DNA of 37,036 bases. Origin: an uncultured Caulobacteraceae bacterium. Lineage in GTDB: Bacteria > Pseudomonadota > Alphaproteobacteria > Caulobacterales > Caulobacteraceae. The notes beneath the pieces were generated by a model, which was given only the letters and a program-made list of their open reading frames with translations, searched no databases and was not told the origin of the DNA. Numbering within the stretch: position 1 is the stretch's first letter; each line of letters starts with the position of its first letter. This document shows positions 22,934-31,160 of the stretch, piece after piece. Position numbers and translations under genes: made by a program. Location of the stretch: the NCBI GenBank assembly GCA_903923135.1, contig CAIXWN010000193.1:1-37036 (forward strand), read 5' to 3'.

Positions 22934-24214
22934 TCAGGCAGCGGCGTTTTTCGTCGGTATGATCACCGGCAGGTGCTCATAGCCCTTGACGAAGCTCGAG
23001 TAGATCCGCCGCGGTTCGCCCACCACCTGGACCACCGGGAACCGCTTGAGGATTTCCTCCCAGATGATCTTCAGCTGCAGTTCGGCGAGACGGTTGCCGA
23101 CGCAGCGATGGATGCCGAAGCCGAAGGACATGTGCTGGCGGGGCCTTTCGCGCTCGATGTTGTAGCGGTTGGGTTCGGCGATCACCTCTTCGTCGCGGTT
23201 GCCCGAGACGTACCACATCAGCACCTTGTCGCCGGCCTTGATGAGCTTGTCGCGCAGTTGGAAGTCTACCTTGGCCGTCCGGCGCATATAGGCCAGGGGC
23301 GTCTGCCAGCGGATGGTTTCGGAGACCATCCCCGGGATCAGGTCGGGATTGTCGCGCAGCTTCTGGTACTGATCCGGGTTCTGGTTCAGGGCCAGGACGC
23401 TGCCGGTGATCGAGTTGCGGGTGGTGTCGTTGCCGCCGACGATCAGCAGGATCAGGTTTCCGAGATATTCCATGCGATCCATGTCGCGGGTGGATTCGCC
23501 GTGGGCGAGCATCGAGATCAGGTCGTTGCGCGGCGGGGCGTTCACCCGCTCGTTCCACAGATTGAGGAAATAGTCGGCGCACTCGAACAGGGCGGCGCGC
23601 CGGCGCGTCTCATGTTCCTCGGGATCGGTGGTGCCCAGGACGCCGGACTGCGGCGCCGCCGTGGCGATGTCGGACCAGAACGTGAGCTTGCGGCGGTCCT
23701 CCCAGGGGAAGTCGAACAGTGTCGCCAGGGTCATGGTGGTGAGTTCGATGGACACCTTGTCCACCCAGTTGAATTCCTCGCCGATCGGTATGGTGTCGAG
23801 AATGCCGGCGGCGCGCTCGCGGATGACAGGCTCCAGGTTCATCAGATTGGCCGGGCTGACGATCGGGCTGACGGTCTTGCGCTGGGCGTCGTGCTTCGGC
23901 GGATCCATGGCGATGAACATGGGCAGCGCGAAGTCGGCTTCCGGATCGAAGGCGGTGATCGCCGGCTCCGACGAGAACACCTGGTGGTTGGTGTCGACGG
24001 CCATGATGTCGTTGAATTTCATCACCGACCAATAGGGGCCGACCTCCTCGTCGACCGCGTAGTGGACAGGGTCTTCGGCGCGCAGGCGCTCGAAGTAGGG
24101 CCAGAAGCTGTCGGTGCGGAACAGTTCGGGGTCGAGCGGCTTGATGTCCTCGATCGGCATCGAATAGGCCTGATGCCGAGCCGCTCTCCGGATGTCGTTG
24201 CCCGCGTCGTCCAT
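22934..24214 (-). CDS. CYP153-like cytochrome P450 (second copy)
   Basis: A P450 of 426 residues from ATG 24214, with GGAGAT six bases upstream. The frame is open further upstream to 24271, but that part looks non-coding. The haem ligand is C371 in FGFGIHRCVGNR; IVGGNDTTRNS is the I-helix and ETIR the K-helix E-x-x-R. MFIAMDPPKHDAQRK, FNWVDKVSIELT, RWQTPLAYMRR and MWYVSGNRDEE place it beside CYP153. It shares many strings with the P450 at 14374 but has a longer middle (GVLGTTDPEEHETRRR), so it is a diverged paralogue rather than a recent copy. Terminal hydroxylation of alkyl or acyl chains is the usual family role. No redox partner gene is nearby. Confidence 0.92.
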   Translation of the reverse strand: MDDAGNDIRRAARHQAYSMPIEDIKPLDPELFRTDSFWPYFERLRAEDPVHYAVDEEVGPYWSVMKFNDIMAVDTNHQVFSSEPAITAFDPEADFALPMFIAMDPPKHDAQRKTVSPIVSPANLMNLEPVIRERAAGILDTIPIGEEFNWVDKVSIELTTMTLATLFDFPWEDRRKLTFWSDIATAAPQSGVLGTTDPEEHETRRRAALFECADYFLNLWNERVNAPPRNDLISMLAHGESTRDMDRMEYLGNLILLIVGGNDTTRNSITGSVLALNQNPDQYQKLRDNPDLIPGMVSETIRWQTPLAYMRRTAKVDFQLRDKLIKAGDKVLMWYVSGNRDEEVIAEPNRYNIERERPRQHMSFGFGIHRCVGNRLAELQLKIIWEEILKRFPVVQVVGEPRRIYSSFVKGYEHLPVIIPTKNAAA

Positions 24215-24256
24215 GGTTATCTCCTTGGGGGCCTGTCCCAACCTCCCCGACGGAGT

Positions 24257-24270
24257 TGACGGCGGCGTCA
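24257..24270. promoter_or_regulatory. Inverted repeat upstream of the second P450 (TGACG-N4-CGTCA)
   Basis: TGACG (24257-24261) and CGTCA (24266-24270) form a perfect 5-bp inverted pair around four bases, 43 to 56 bp upstream of the P450 start on the minus strand. It may be an operator half-site pair for a dimeric regulator. Chance occurrence is possible. Confidence 0.3.
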
Positions 24271-24304
24271 CTTTTGCCTGTTCGGCCGACGCCGGGCAAG
24301 AGGC

Positions 24305-25192
24305 TTATCGGGCCGCAAGCCGCTCGGGCAAGAATTCCACCGTCAGCGACACCGACTCTCCCGGCGCCAGGATGGTCATTCCGTGCCCGCCGCCGCCCGA
24401 CGAAAGATTGACCGCGTTGAGTCGATGGCTGACCGGTTCGACGCAGAAGTGGGCCTCCCCGGGCGGGACGTAGACCACCAGAAAGGGGCTCGCCGGACGG
24501 CAGAGCAGCGTCAGCGCCAGGCCGCGCGACGGCCAGGTGATCCGCGCCGGACCGCTCCAGCCGGTGAACTGGTTGTCCACCGCCTCTGTGAGGGCCGGAC
24601 CGGCGCCCCAGTCCCAGGACGGCGGCGGACTGACGGCGTCGGCGTCGGCGGTCATGTACACCCCCGGCGCATTGGCGAGCAGGCGAGTGTCGTGGTCGCG
24701 AGGGAAGTAGGGGTGCAGTCCCAGGCCGGCGGGCATGGGGCGGGTGTCTAGGTTGGTGACGCTGAGGGTGTGGGAGAGGCCGACGTCGCTGAGCGAGAAG
24801 GTCTGCTCGGCCCTGTAGGCCCACGGCCAGTCGCCGGCCAGGTGGTCGAGACGAAGGCGCGCCGTCCTCAGGTCGCACCCGACGACCCGCCACGGCGACC
24901 GCCAGCCCTGGCCGTGAATGGCGTCGGTCTCACCGGCGAGGTTGGCCGGCAGGCTGACGCTCCGGCCGTCGAAGGCGAACCGGGCCCCGGCGATCCTGCC
25001 CGCGAAGGGCGCGAGGGGAAAGTTTCCGAGCCCCAGCGGATCGCCCGAGTCCAGGGTCGCCGGCGTCGCCGGTCGCAACAGGTCCTCGCCGTCCCAGACG
25101 AAACGCGCCACGCCGCCGCCGATCGCCGGCGCCAGCGTCAGGCGGGAACGCCCGGCGCGCAGCTCGACCAGCCGCGGATCCGCGGCCGTCAT
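24305..25192 (-). CDS. Aldose 1-epimerase family protein
   Basis: A galactose-mutarotase-fold protein of 295 residues. The catalytic His pair is H93 (DAIHGQGWRSPW) and the His in LGLHPYFPR; the general-base Glu is in FCVEPVSHRLNAVNL. APFAGRIAGARF is the usual N-terminal signature. No signal peptide is seen, so it is cytosolic. The ATG at 25192 overlaps the stop of the upstream acylase gene (ATGA), giving translational coupling to an exported hydrolase, an odd pairing. Activity on aldose or hexose-6-phosphate anomers is likely; the sugar is not known. Confidence 0.9.
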   Translation of the reverse strand: MTAADPRLVELRAGRSRLTLAPAIGGGVARFVWDGEDLLRPATPATLDSGDPLGLGNFPLAPFAGRIAGARFAFDGRSVSLPANLAGETDAIHGQGWRSPWRVVGCDLRTARLRLDHLAGDWPWAYRAEQTFSLSDVGLSHTLSVTNLDTRPMPAGLGLHPYFPRDHDTRLLANAPGVYMTADADAVSPPPSWDWGAGPALTEAVDNQFTGWSGPARITWPSRGLALTLLCRPASPFLVVYVPPGEAHFCVEPVSHRLNAVNLSSGGGGHGMTILAPGESVSLTVEFLPERLAAR

Positions 25193-27588
25193 CCGGCGGG
25201 CGTCAGTTCGATCACGTGTTCGGCCTGTTGTTCGACGGCGGCGGGGGAGAAGAGCAGGGGCACGTAGCCGCCCTTTGCCCAGAGCGGAAAGAGATCGCCA
25301 TAGTGCGGACTGGCAGGGTCGCCGGACTGCCCGGGCGTATTGATGACCACCGAATTGTCCCAGGCCCCCACGTCGATCACCATGCGCACCGAGGCGCCGG
25401 CGCTGACGTTGAAGTCCGACGGCGTGTAGGTCGCCGCCTTCGGGGTGGAGGCGCTGCCGGGGATCGGCAGCGGTCCGAGGGTCATGCGGGCGCGGGTCGA
25501 CGGGTCCGCCAGCGCCGCGGCGGCCGGTGACCATGTGGCGTGGTGAAGGCGGCCCCAGGTCCAGGCGGACCTGTCCGGGCCCAGACGTTCGGCGAGTTCC
25601 GCCAGGCTCTCCTTGAGGCTGGCCAGCAACAGGGCGTCCCGGGCGGCGGCGGGGTTGTCGCCGAACGCTACTCCAGGGTGCTCCACGGCGGTCAGGATCG
25701 CGTCCAGGGTCGGCGTGCCGATGGCGGCGCGCGCCCGCGGCGCCAGGCGGCTGATCACGGCGGGACCAAGATGCTTCACCGCCCAGACCTCATAGATGGC
25801 GGCGGCCACGCTGCCCACGCTCTCCTCGTGGTCCCAGGCCCTCAGACGGGCCAGGGCGTCGGCGACTTCGGGATCGGACGAGACGAGCGGCGCGGCGAGA
25901 GTCGTCAACCGGTAGGAGATGGCCGAGTGACTGTCGGTCTGCAGGGCCACGGAATCGGCGATGCTGACGCGAGTGTTGGCGGAGAGAACCTGGTTGATCC
26001 GGTCGATGCGCGAACGGTCCGACCATTCGAACGACACCTTGCGCGCCTCCGCGGGATAGTCGCGGGGCAGGTTCATCTCGTTGGCCGTGCCCAGCCATCC
26101 CTTGGCGGGATTGAGGCTGACCGGCAGGTCGTCGCCCTTGAGGAATCCCTGCCACTCGTAGCGGCCGTCGCCGGGGACGGGCAGCAGACCGTCCCAGTTC
26201 GGCCGGCGCGGCGTCAGGCCCGACGCGGCCCAGCCGATGTCGCCGGCGGTGTCGGCGTAGACGAGATTGAGCGGCGGGGCGCCCCAGTGATCGTGCGCCC
26301 TCAGGAAATCGGCCCAGGCGCCGGCGTGGGTCAGCCAGGAGGCCTGGAAGTAGCCGGACGCGCCCGGCTCGCTCCACACGGTCCGAAGGGCGAACGCCCG
26401 ACGCCCCGCCGGGTCGAAGGCCAGCACAGGTCCGTGCCGGGTGAAGCGCAACTCCACCTCGCGCGGCGCCTCGCCCTTCACGGCGATGGTGTCGTGAACG
26501 ATCGTCATCGGCTCGTAGCACGTCGCGGCGCCGCATCGGGCGAGCACGGAGCGGTAGCGGTCGGGGTCGGCCGGATCGAGGTCGTAGACGTAGAGGTCTT
26601 CCTGATCGATTCCGAAGATCGTCAGGCCGAAGGCGGCGGTGTCGTTGTGGCCGAAGGAGACGCCGGGCAGGGCCGGCTCGCCGGCCCCGATCACCGAAAG
26701 CCCCGGCGCTGTGAGCTGGACCACATAGCGAAGGGCGGGGACGCCCAGCTGCCGGTGGGGGTCGTTGGCCAGGATCGGCCTGCCCGTGGCGGTACGCGAG
26801 GGCGCGACGACCCAGTTGTTCGAGCCCTCCTGCGCGGCGTTGCGGGTGAAATCAGCCAGATCCAGCGCCGCCACCCGGGTCGTCGTGGTCGAGAACGCCA
26901 CCGGCTGTGTGGCCAGGACATAGTCCTTCAGGACGTCGGCGGTGACCACGCAGGGATCCAGGCCGTCGGGTATCGTCGCCATATGGGCAGGCTCCAGACG
27001 CTTGCGCAGGGCGTCGGCGGCCAGCCCGGCGGCGCAGGCGACCCTGGCGCGGGCCACCTCGGAGGTGACATTGCCCACCAGGGCATGGCTGCGAACGCGG
27101 ACGACGTCCTCCGCCCGCCAGAGGTCCGGAGCCGAGCCGGTGAGCGAGAACTCCAGGGGCAGGGGTTTGGCGCCGCGCCGCGTTTCGCCGACGTAGGCGT
27201 TGATCCCGGCGGCGAAGGCCTCGACCTCCGCCTTCGCGCCCGGCGCATAGGCGGCCCATTCGGCGTCCATGTCGCCGCGGTAGAGGAATAGACGCGCGGC
27301 GCGATCCTGCGCCACATAGGCCGGGCCGAAGCTGGCGGACAGCAGCCCCAGCCCGCGCTTGCGCCACAGGTCGATCTGCCAGAGCCGATCGCGGGCGGCG
27401 TTGTAGCCCTGCAGGAAGAAGGCGTCGCGCTGGCTGGCGGCGTAGATGTGCGGAATGCCCCAGTGATCGACCACAATCCGGCCGGGCGCGTTCAGCCCGG
27501 CCACACGCCAGTGATCGGTCGGCGCGCCGGCGGCGGCGCCACCGACGCCGATCAGGGCAAGGGCCAGGCTCAGGGCGCGCAGCGACAT
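25189..27588 (-). CDS. Penicillin acylase family (Ntn) amidohydrolase
   Basis: A 799-residue exported N-terminal-nucleophile hydrolase. A Sec signal covers about 1-21. The alpha-subunit part has DHWGIPHIYAASQRDAFFLQGY, and the autoprocessing site lies before S256 in AQEGSNNWVVAPSRT, giving a beta subunit of about 544 residues. LANDPHRQLGVP, FGHNDTAAFGLTIF, FTRHGPVL and NLVYADTAGDIGW are family blocks. ATG 27588 has GGAG nine bases upstream and is preferred over 27594. Relatives cleave penicillins, acyl-homoserine lactones, cephalosporins or other N-acyl amides; the substrate here is open. It is followed by the coupled aldose epimerase. Confidence 0.93.
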   Translation of the reverse strand: MSLRALSLALALIGVGGAAAGAPTDHWRVAGLNAPGRIVVDHWGIPHIYAASQRDAFFLQGYNAARDRLWQIDLWRKRGLGLLSASFGPAYVAQDRAARLFLYRGDMDAEWAAYAPGAKAEVEAFAAGINAYVGETRRGAKPLPLEFSLTGSAPDLWRAEDVVRVRSHALVGNVTSEVARARVACAAGLAADALRKRLEPAHMATIPDGLDPCVVTADVLKDYVLATQPVAFSTTTTRVAALDLADFTRNAAQEGSNNWVVAPSRTATGRPILANDPHRQLGVPALRYVVQLTAPGLSVIGAGEPALPGVSFGHNDTAAFGLTIFGIDQEDLYVYDLDPADPDRYRSVLARCGAATCYEPMTIVHDTIAVKGEAPREVELRFTRHGPVLAFDPAGRRAFALRTVWSEPGASGYFQASWLTHAGAWADFLRAHDHWGAPPLNLVYADTAGDIGWAASGLTPRRPNWDGLLPVPGDGRYEWQGFLKGDDLPVSLNPAKGWLGTANEMNLPRDYPAEARKVSFEWSDRSRIDRINQVLSANTRVSIADSVALQTDSHSAISYRLTTLAAPLVSSDPEVADALARLRAWDHEESVGSVAAAIYEVWAVKHLGPAVISRLAPRARAAIGTPTLDAILTAVEHPGVAFGDNPAAARDALLLASLKESLAELAERLGPDRSAWTWGRLHHATWSPAAAALADPSTRARMTLGPLPIPGSASTPKAATYTPSDFNVSAGASVRMVIDVGAWDNSVVINTPGQSGDPASPHYGDLFPLWAKGGYVPLLFSPAAVEQQAEHVIELTPAG

Positions 27589-27677
27589 GGGCATTCTCTC
27601 CGGCGGTCGAGTCGAACTGGCTCGCAGACTAGCGGGTCCGCGTCCCGAGCCGCAAACGCGCCCGCCCCCCGACGGGG

Positions 27678-29039
27678 CTAGCGGGCCGGGAAGCGGCGGC
27701 GCGCCGGTCCTCCGGCGAGGGGCAGGGTGCTTTCGTCGACGATGCGGCCGCCCTTCATCACCAGCGCTATGGCCTTGGTGTTGTCGATGTCCTTCAGCGG
27801 ATCGGCGTTCAGCAACAGCAGGTCGGCCAGCTTGCCTTCCTCGACCGAGCCCATGTCCTCGGCCTTGCCCAGGAAGACCGCGCCATTGTGGGTGGCGATG
27901 CGGATGACCTGGGCGGGAGTCAGGCCGGCCTGGACGAGAAGTTCCATCTCGCGATGCCCCGCGGGGCCGCTGGACTGGTCGGTGCCGAGCGCCGCCACGC
28001 CGCCGGCGGCGACGATCTTGCGGATGTTCTCCTCGCAGATGGGCGTCATCAGCTTCATCCACCACGTCCACGGCCTGGCCAGCCAGGCGGCGCGTGTGTG
28101 GGTCCGCATCTCGGCCCGCTCGGCGGACGAGAAGGTGGCCACATAGTCGGGCTCGTCGAGGAATTCAGGGTGCTCGGCCAGGCGGCTGTAGTTCTCGCCG
28201 ATGGTCAGGGTGGTGGCGAACGGGATCTTCTTGGCCGCCATGAGCCGCACGAAACTGTCGCTCACGGGCCCCTGGATCACCGGATGGGCGAGGGTGTCCG
28301 CGCCGGCGTAGATGGCCTCGAGAGAGCGCCGTTCATTGGAGACGTGGACCGTCGTGCGGATGCCGTGCTCGTTATAGTACTGGATGATCTGGTGCAGCAG
28401 GGCCGGGGGCATCAGGGTGATCATCGGCCGCGCCCCCCAGCCCTCCTCGTCATAGGTCAGCTTCAGGATGTCCGGCTGCTGTTCGGCGATGTGCCGGTCG
28501 AGCAGCGCCTTGTCCTTTTCGAAATCGCTGATCCGGATGGCCATCGCGTCGCCGTGGCTGCCCGGATAGGTGATCAGGTTGCCGGTGGCGAAGATGCGGG
28601 GTGACGGTATCTTTCCCGCGCGCTCGAGGCCGCGTTCATAGAGGCTGTTCTCCGGCAGATTGCCCACGTCGACAACGGTGGTGAAGCCGTCATAGAGGTA
28701 GCCCGCCAGGGCCGCCTCCGCGGCCGCATGGTCGATGACCGGCGGCCCGTCGTGTCTGGCGTCCCACTTCCATCCGGCCAGATGGATGTGCACGTCCATC
28801 AGTCCGGGCATCAGATACTTGCCGCGGCCGTCGATCACCTGACCCTGCGGCGCGCCGGCGACAGCCGAGGGCGTGACCCGGGCGATCCGCTCGCCGTCGA
28901 CCACGACGGTCATGTCGGCCCTTGCCGCGGCGCCGGTCCCCTCGATCACCGTCACATGTTCGATCGTATAGGCGGCGTGCGCGGTTGAGGTGAGACCGGC
29001 CAGAAGGGCGGCCGTGCAGAACAGGGTTTTCAGGGTCAT
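27678..29039 (-). CDS. Exported metal-dependent amidohydrolase
   Basis: A 453-residue amidohydrolase-superfamily enzyme with a Sec signal (MTLKTLFCTAALLAGLTSTAHA). Metal ligands are H84 and H86 in GLMDVHIHLAGW, with further candidates in ILKLTYDEEG (Lys), TTVHVSN and TLAHPVIQG (His), and the catalytic Asp in ALGTDQSSG. The imidazolonepropionase-like pattern with a signal peptide is typical of periplasmic peptidases or dipeptidases of the Xaa-Pro/Xaa-Arg type and of organophosphate or amide hydrolases. AAGG precedes the ATG at about seven bases. It is the first gene of the minus-strand hydrolase run (gap of 89 bp to the acylase). Confidence 0.92.
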   Translation of the reverse strand: MTLKTLFCTAALLAGLTSTAHAAYTIEHVTVIEGTGAAARADMTVVVDGERIARVTPSAVAGAPQGQVIDGRGKYLMPGLMDVHIHLAGWKWDARHDGPPVIDHAAAEAALAGYLYDGFTTVVDVGNLPENSLYERGLERAGKIPSPRIFATGNLITYPGSHGDAMAIRISDFEKDKALLDRHIAEQQPDILKLTYDEEGWGARPMITLMPPALLHQIIQYYNEHGIRTTVHVSNERRSLEAIYAGADTLAHPVIQGPVSDSFVRLMAAKKIPFATTLTIGENYSRLAEHPEFLDEPDYVATFSSAERAEMRTHTRAAWLARPWTWWMKLMTPICEENIRKIVAAGGVAALGTDQSSGPAGHREMELLVQAGLTPAQVIRIATHNGAVFLGKAEDMGSVEEGKLADLLLLNADPLKDIDNTKAIALVMKGGRIVDESTLPLAGGPARRRFPAR

Positions 29040-29192
29040 GGGGCGCCTTGGCAGGGAGACTCGCCGCAGAATGGCATGATCGCCGCGGGTTGTGACCGCA
29101 GATCGTCTCCGGGGCCGTCCGCGCGAAGATTTGAGCCTTGCGTTCGATCGCGTAGACAGGCCCTTGAGACCCCGCGCGAGGATTCGAGCCGC

Positions 29193-29621
29193 ATGACCGA
29201 CACGCCCGCCCACTGGCTGATGAAGTCCGAACCGGTGAAATACGGTTTCGAGGATCTGATCCGCGACGGCCGCACGGCCTGGGACGGGGTGCGCAACAAT
29301 CAGGCCGCGCTCTATCTCAAGGCCATGAAGATTGGCGACCGGGCGTTCTTCTATCACTCGAATGAGGGGCTCGCGGTGGTCGGCGTTGCGGAAATCTGCC
29401 GGGAGGCGTTCCTCGACCCCACGGACCCGAAAGGCCGCTATGTCGCCGTCGAGGTCAAGCCGGTGCGGGCTCTCGCCCGGCCGGTCAGTCTGGCGCAGAT
29501 GAGGGCCGAACCGCGTCTGGCGGGCATGAGCATGTTCCGCCAGTTCCGACTTTCGGTGACCCCGATCACGCCGGAAGAGTGGGCGGTGATTCTCGAACTG
29601 GCCGGTGACAGCGGAGTCTGA
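29193..29621 (+). CDS. EVE-domain protein (thymocyte nuclear protein 1-like)
   Basis: A 142-residue EVE/PUA-like protein. It opens with HWLMKSEPVKYGFEDLI, followed by AWDGVRNNQAALYLKAMKIGDRAFFYHSN and VVGVAEICREAFLDP, the standard string of the family. EVE domains are related to YTH and PUA folds and are thought to read modified bases in nucleic acids. The start ATG at 29193 begins the domain directly; the frame is open upstream to 29076. The gene is monocistronic, diverges from the amidohydrolase and converges with the first RcnB-like gene. Confidence 0.92.
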   Translation: MTDTPAHWLMKSEPVKYGFEDLIRDGRTAWDGVRNNQAALYLKAMKIGDRAFFYHSNEGLAVVGVAEICREAFLDPTDPKGRYVAVEVKPVRALARPVSLAQMRAEPRLAGMSMFRQFRLSVTPITPEEWAVILELAGDSGV

Positions 29622-29687
29622 CCAGCGAGGGATCCGAGCCCGCAGGTCGGCGCCGGCGTCCCAGGGACAGCCGCCGCCTGAGCAGCC

Positions 29688-30509
29688 TCACCAGGCGTTG
29701 TGGACGATATCGAGGATGTAGCCGTCAGAGGTGTCGATCAGGGCGATGTCGTTGTCGACCCAGACCCAGGCGCACCCGTCCGGCGGTTCAGGCAGGCCGT
29801 AGTTCCAGTAGTCGCTGACGGTGTAGCTCCACATCCAGCCGGGCAGGGCCTGACCGGCGATCCAGTAGCGCTGTTCGTAGCCGTCGGGGGCCCGAATGTA
29901 TCCGCGCTCGGGGATGAACAGGTAACCGGCGCGCACGCCGGCGAACAGGCGGAAGGCGCTGGACCCCCGCCACCAGTTGCTGTTTCCCCGCCAGGGGGAG
30001 GCCTTGTCCCAGCCCTGGTGACCCTGGCGCCACTGCTGGCCGGCCTGCTGCCGGGCCGGACCGCTGGTGGAGCGGTCCCAGGCGCCGAGCCGGGCGACGT
30101 TCGCGGGCGGCCGGGACGTCCGCCCCGGACGGACCTGAGGCGGCGCGTTCTGCGCCGGCTGGGGTCGCGGAGTCTGCCGGACCTGCGCGGGCGGCGCGGA
30201 GGCTGGTGAGGACTGGAACCGCTGGCCGCCGGTGCGACCCTGGGTGACCGGCGGGGATGTCTGGGCCGGCCTTGCCGGTTGAGGTTGGCCGCGATCCTGG
30301 CGTTGCCCCTGCCCCGGACCCTGGGGCCCGCTGGGTGCGCGCGCGTCACCCTTCGGCGTCGCCTGGCGCTGTTCGGCTGACGGCGCGGCCTTGCGCTGCG
30401 GTGAGTCCGGCGCGCCGGGGCCCTGGTCAGGCCGCTGATCCGCCGAGCTGACGGCCGGCCAAGCCAGGCAGAGCGCCGCGGTGGCCAGAAGGAAGGTCTT
30501 GCTGTTCAT
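29688..30509 (-). CDS. RcnB-family periplasmic protein with Pro/Gln-rich linker
   Basis: A 273-residue exported protein. The signal is MNSKTFLLATAALCLAWPAVSSA. Residues about 24-150 are a low-complexity Pro/Gln/Arg/Gly region, and the C-terminal 80 residues form an RcnB-like domain: AGYLFIPERGYIRAPDGYEQRYWIAGQALP, then WNYGLPEPPDGCAWVWVDNDIALIDTSDGYILDIV. RcnB of E. coli is a periplasmic protein of nickel/cobalt homeostasis; most relatives are of unknown role, so metal binding should not be assumed. A second RcnB-like gene lies 73 bp upstream in the same direction, so the two probably form one operon. Confidence 0.8.
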   Translation of the reverse strand: MNSKTFLLATAALCLAWPAVSSADQRPDQGPGAPDSPQRKAAPSAEQRQATPKGDARAPSGPQGPGQGQRQDRGQPQPARPAQTSPPVTQGRTGGQRFQSSPASAPPAQVRQTPRPQPAQNAPPQVRPGRTSRPPANVARLGAWDRSTSGPARQQAGQQWRQGHQGWDKASPWRGNSNWWRGSSAFRLFAGVRAGYLFIPERGYIRAPDGYEQRYWIAGQALPGWMWSYTVSDYWNYGLPEPPDGCAWVWVDNDIALIDTSDGYILDIVHNAW

Positions 30510-30582
30510 GGTGAGAGTCCGTGGCTGGAAGCCTCCGCGGCGGCCGGAGATGGCTCTCGCGGCGCGCGGAGGTGGCTTAGGT

Positions 30583-30912
30583 CTAGTGGCCGGCGTTGAG
30601 GATGATGGAGGCGATCACGCCGGTGGCGACGGCCGCCAGAACATAGCGGCCATTGGCTTCGCGCCACTCATAGCCGCGCGGCGGGGCGCGCAGGTGATGG
30701 CGGCGATAGTCGACGCGCGGCGCGTTGTTCCAGTCCTCGTAGCCCATCCGGCGTCCGCGCCGCCAGCCGGAGCCGTCGTTGTGGTCCTGTCCCCAGCCGG
30801 GGTGCTGGCCGCCGCGGTGGTCGTAGCCGCGGCCGTCGGGCTGGGCGACGGCGGCGCTGGCGATCGACACCAGGATCGCTCCGGCGGCGATGACGTTGAG
30901 CAGGGTCTTCAT
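30583..30912 (-). CDS. Small RcnB-family periplasmic protein
   Basis: A 109-residue exported protein with the signal MKTLLNVIAAGAILVSIASAAVAQ. A His/Gly/Arg/Asp-rich middle follows (GYDHRGGQHPGWGQDHND), and the family end is RAPPRGYEWREANGRYVLAAVATGVIASIIL. The His-rich stretch could bind metal. It is transcribed first in the RcnB pair, and its upstream region carries a near-ideal EcfG-type promoter on the minus strand (30967-30991), giving a leader of about 50 bases. A role in envelope or general stress response is therefore likely. Confidence 0.82.
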   Translation of the reverse strand: MKTLLNVIAAGAILVSIASAAVAQPDGRGYDHRGGQHPGWGQDHNDGSGWRRGRRMGYEDWNNAPRVDYRRHHLRAPPRGYEWREANGRYVLAAVATGVIASIILNAGH

Positions 30913-30966
30913 GACTTCGATCTTTCATCGGAACCCGGGCCAGGAGACGACCCTTTCAGGCTCAAC

Positions 30967-30991
30967 AACGTCCCGTAATCAGTTCCGTTCC
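30967..30991 (-). promoter_or_regulatory. EcfG-type general stress promoter for the RcnB operon
   Basis: Read on the minus strand, GGAAC (30991-30987) and CGTT (30970-30967) are separated by exactly 16 bases, a full match to the alphaproteobacterial EcfG/SigT consensus GGAAC-N16/17-CGTT. The expected start point is near 30960, about 48 bases before the ATG at 30912. A second GGAAC (30986-30982) overlaps it in tandem but has a spacer of only 11. Confidence 0.75.
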
Positions 30992-31082
30992 GAAAATGTC
31001 CGGCGCCGAAATCCTGCCTCGGCGGAGTGTATTGAGGGCCATGGATCCGGATGGAAACCGGCACGTGAACCGGTGATGGCGG

Positions 31083-31108
31083 GGAACATTTTCCGTGAAC
31101 ATAGCGTT
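31083..31108 (+). promoter_or_regulatory. EcfG-type general stress promoter for the DUF3309-like gene
   Basis: GGAAC (31083-31087) and CGTT (31105-31108) are separated by 17 bases, again a full match to the EcfG consensus. The expected start point is near 31115, about 46 bases before the ATG at 31161. GTGAAC (31095-31100) and GTTCAC (31113-31118) form a 6-bp inverted pair around the -10, possibly an extra operator. Confidence 0.75.
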
Positions 31109-31160
31109 ATCGGTTCACATGCTGGCGGCGCCAGCGGAAGACTAAAAGGTGAGACGAGTC

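Noticed and set aside
14374-24214. The two P450s as a recent duplication bounding a repeat-flanked island.
   Set aside because: They differ in length and in many residues, are on opposite strands, and lie in different contexts. No flanking direct repeats were noticed.
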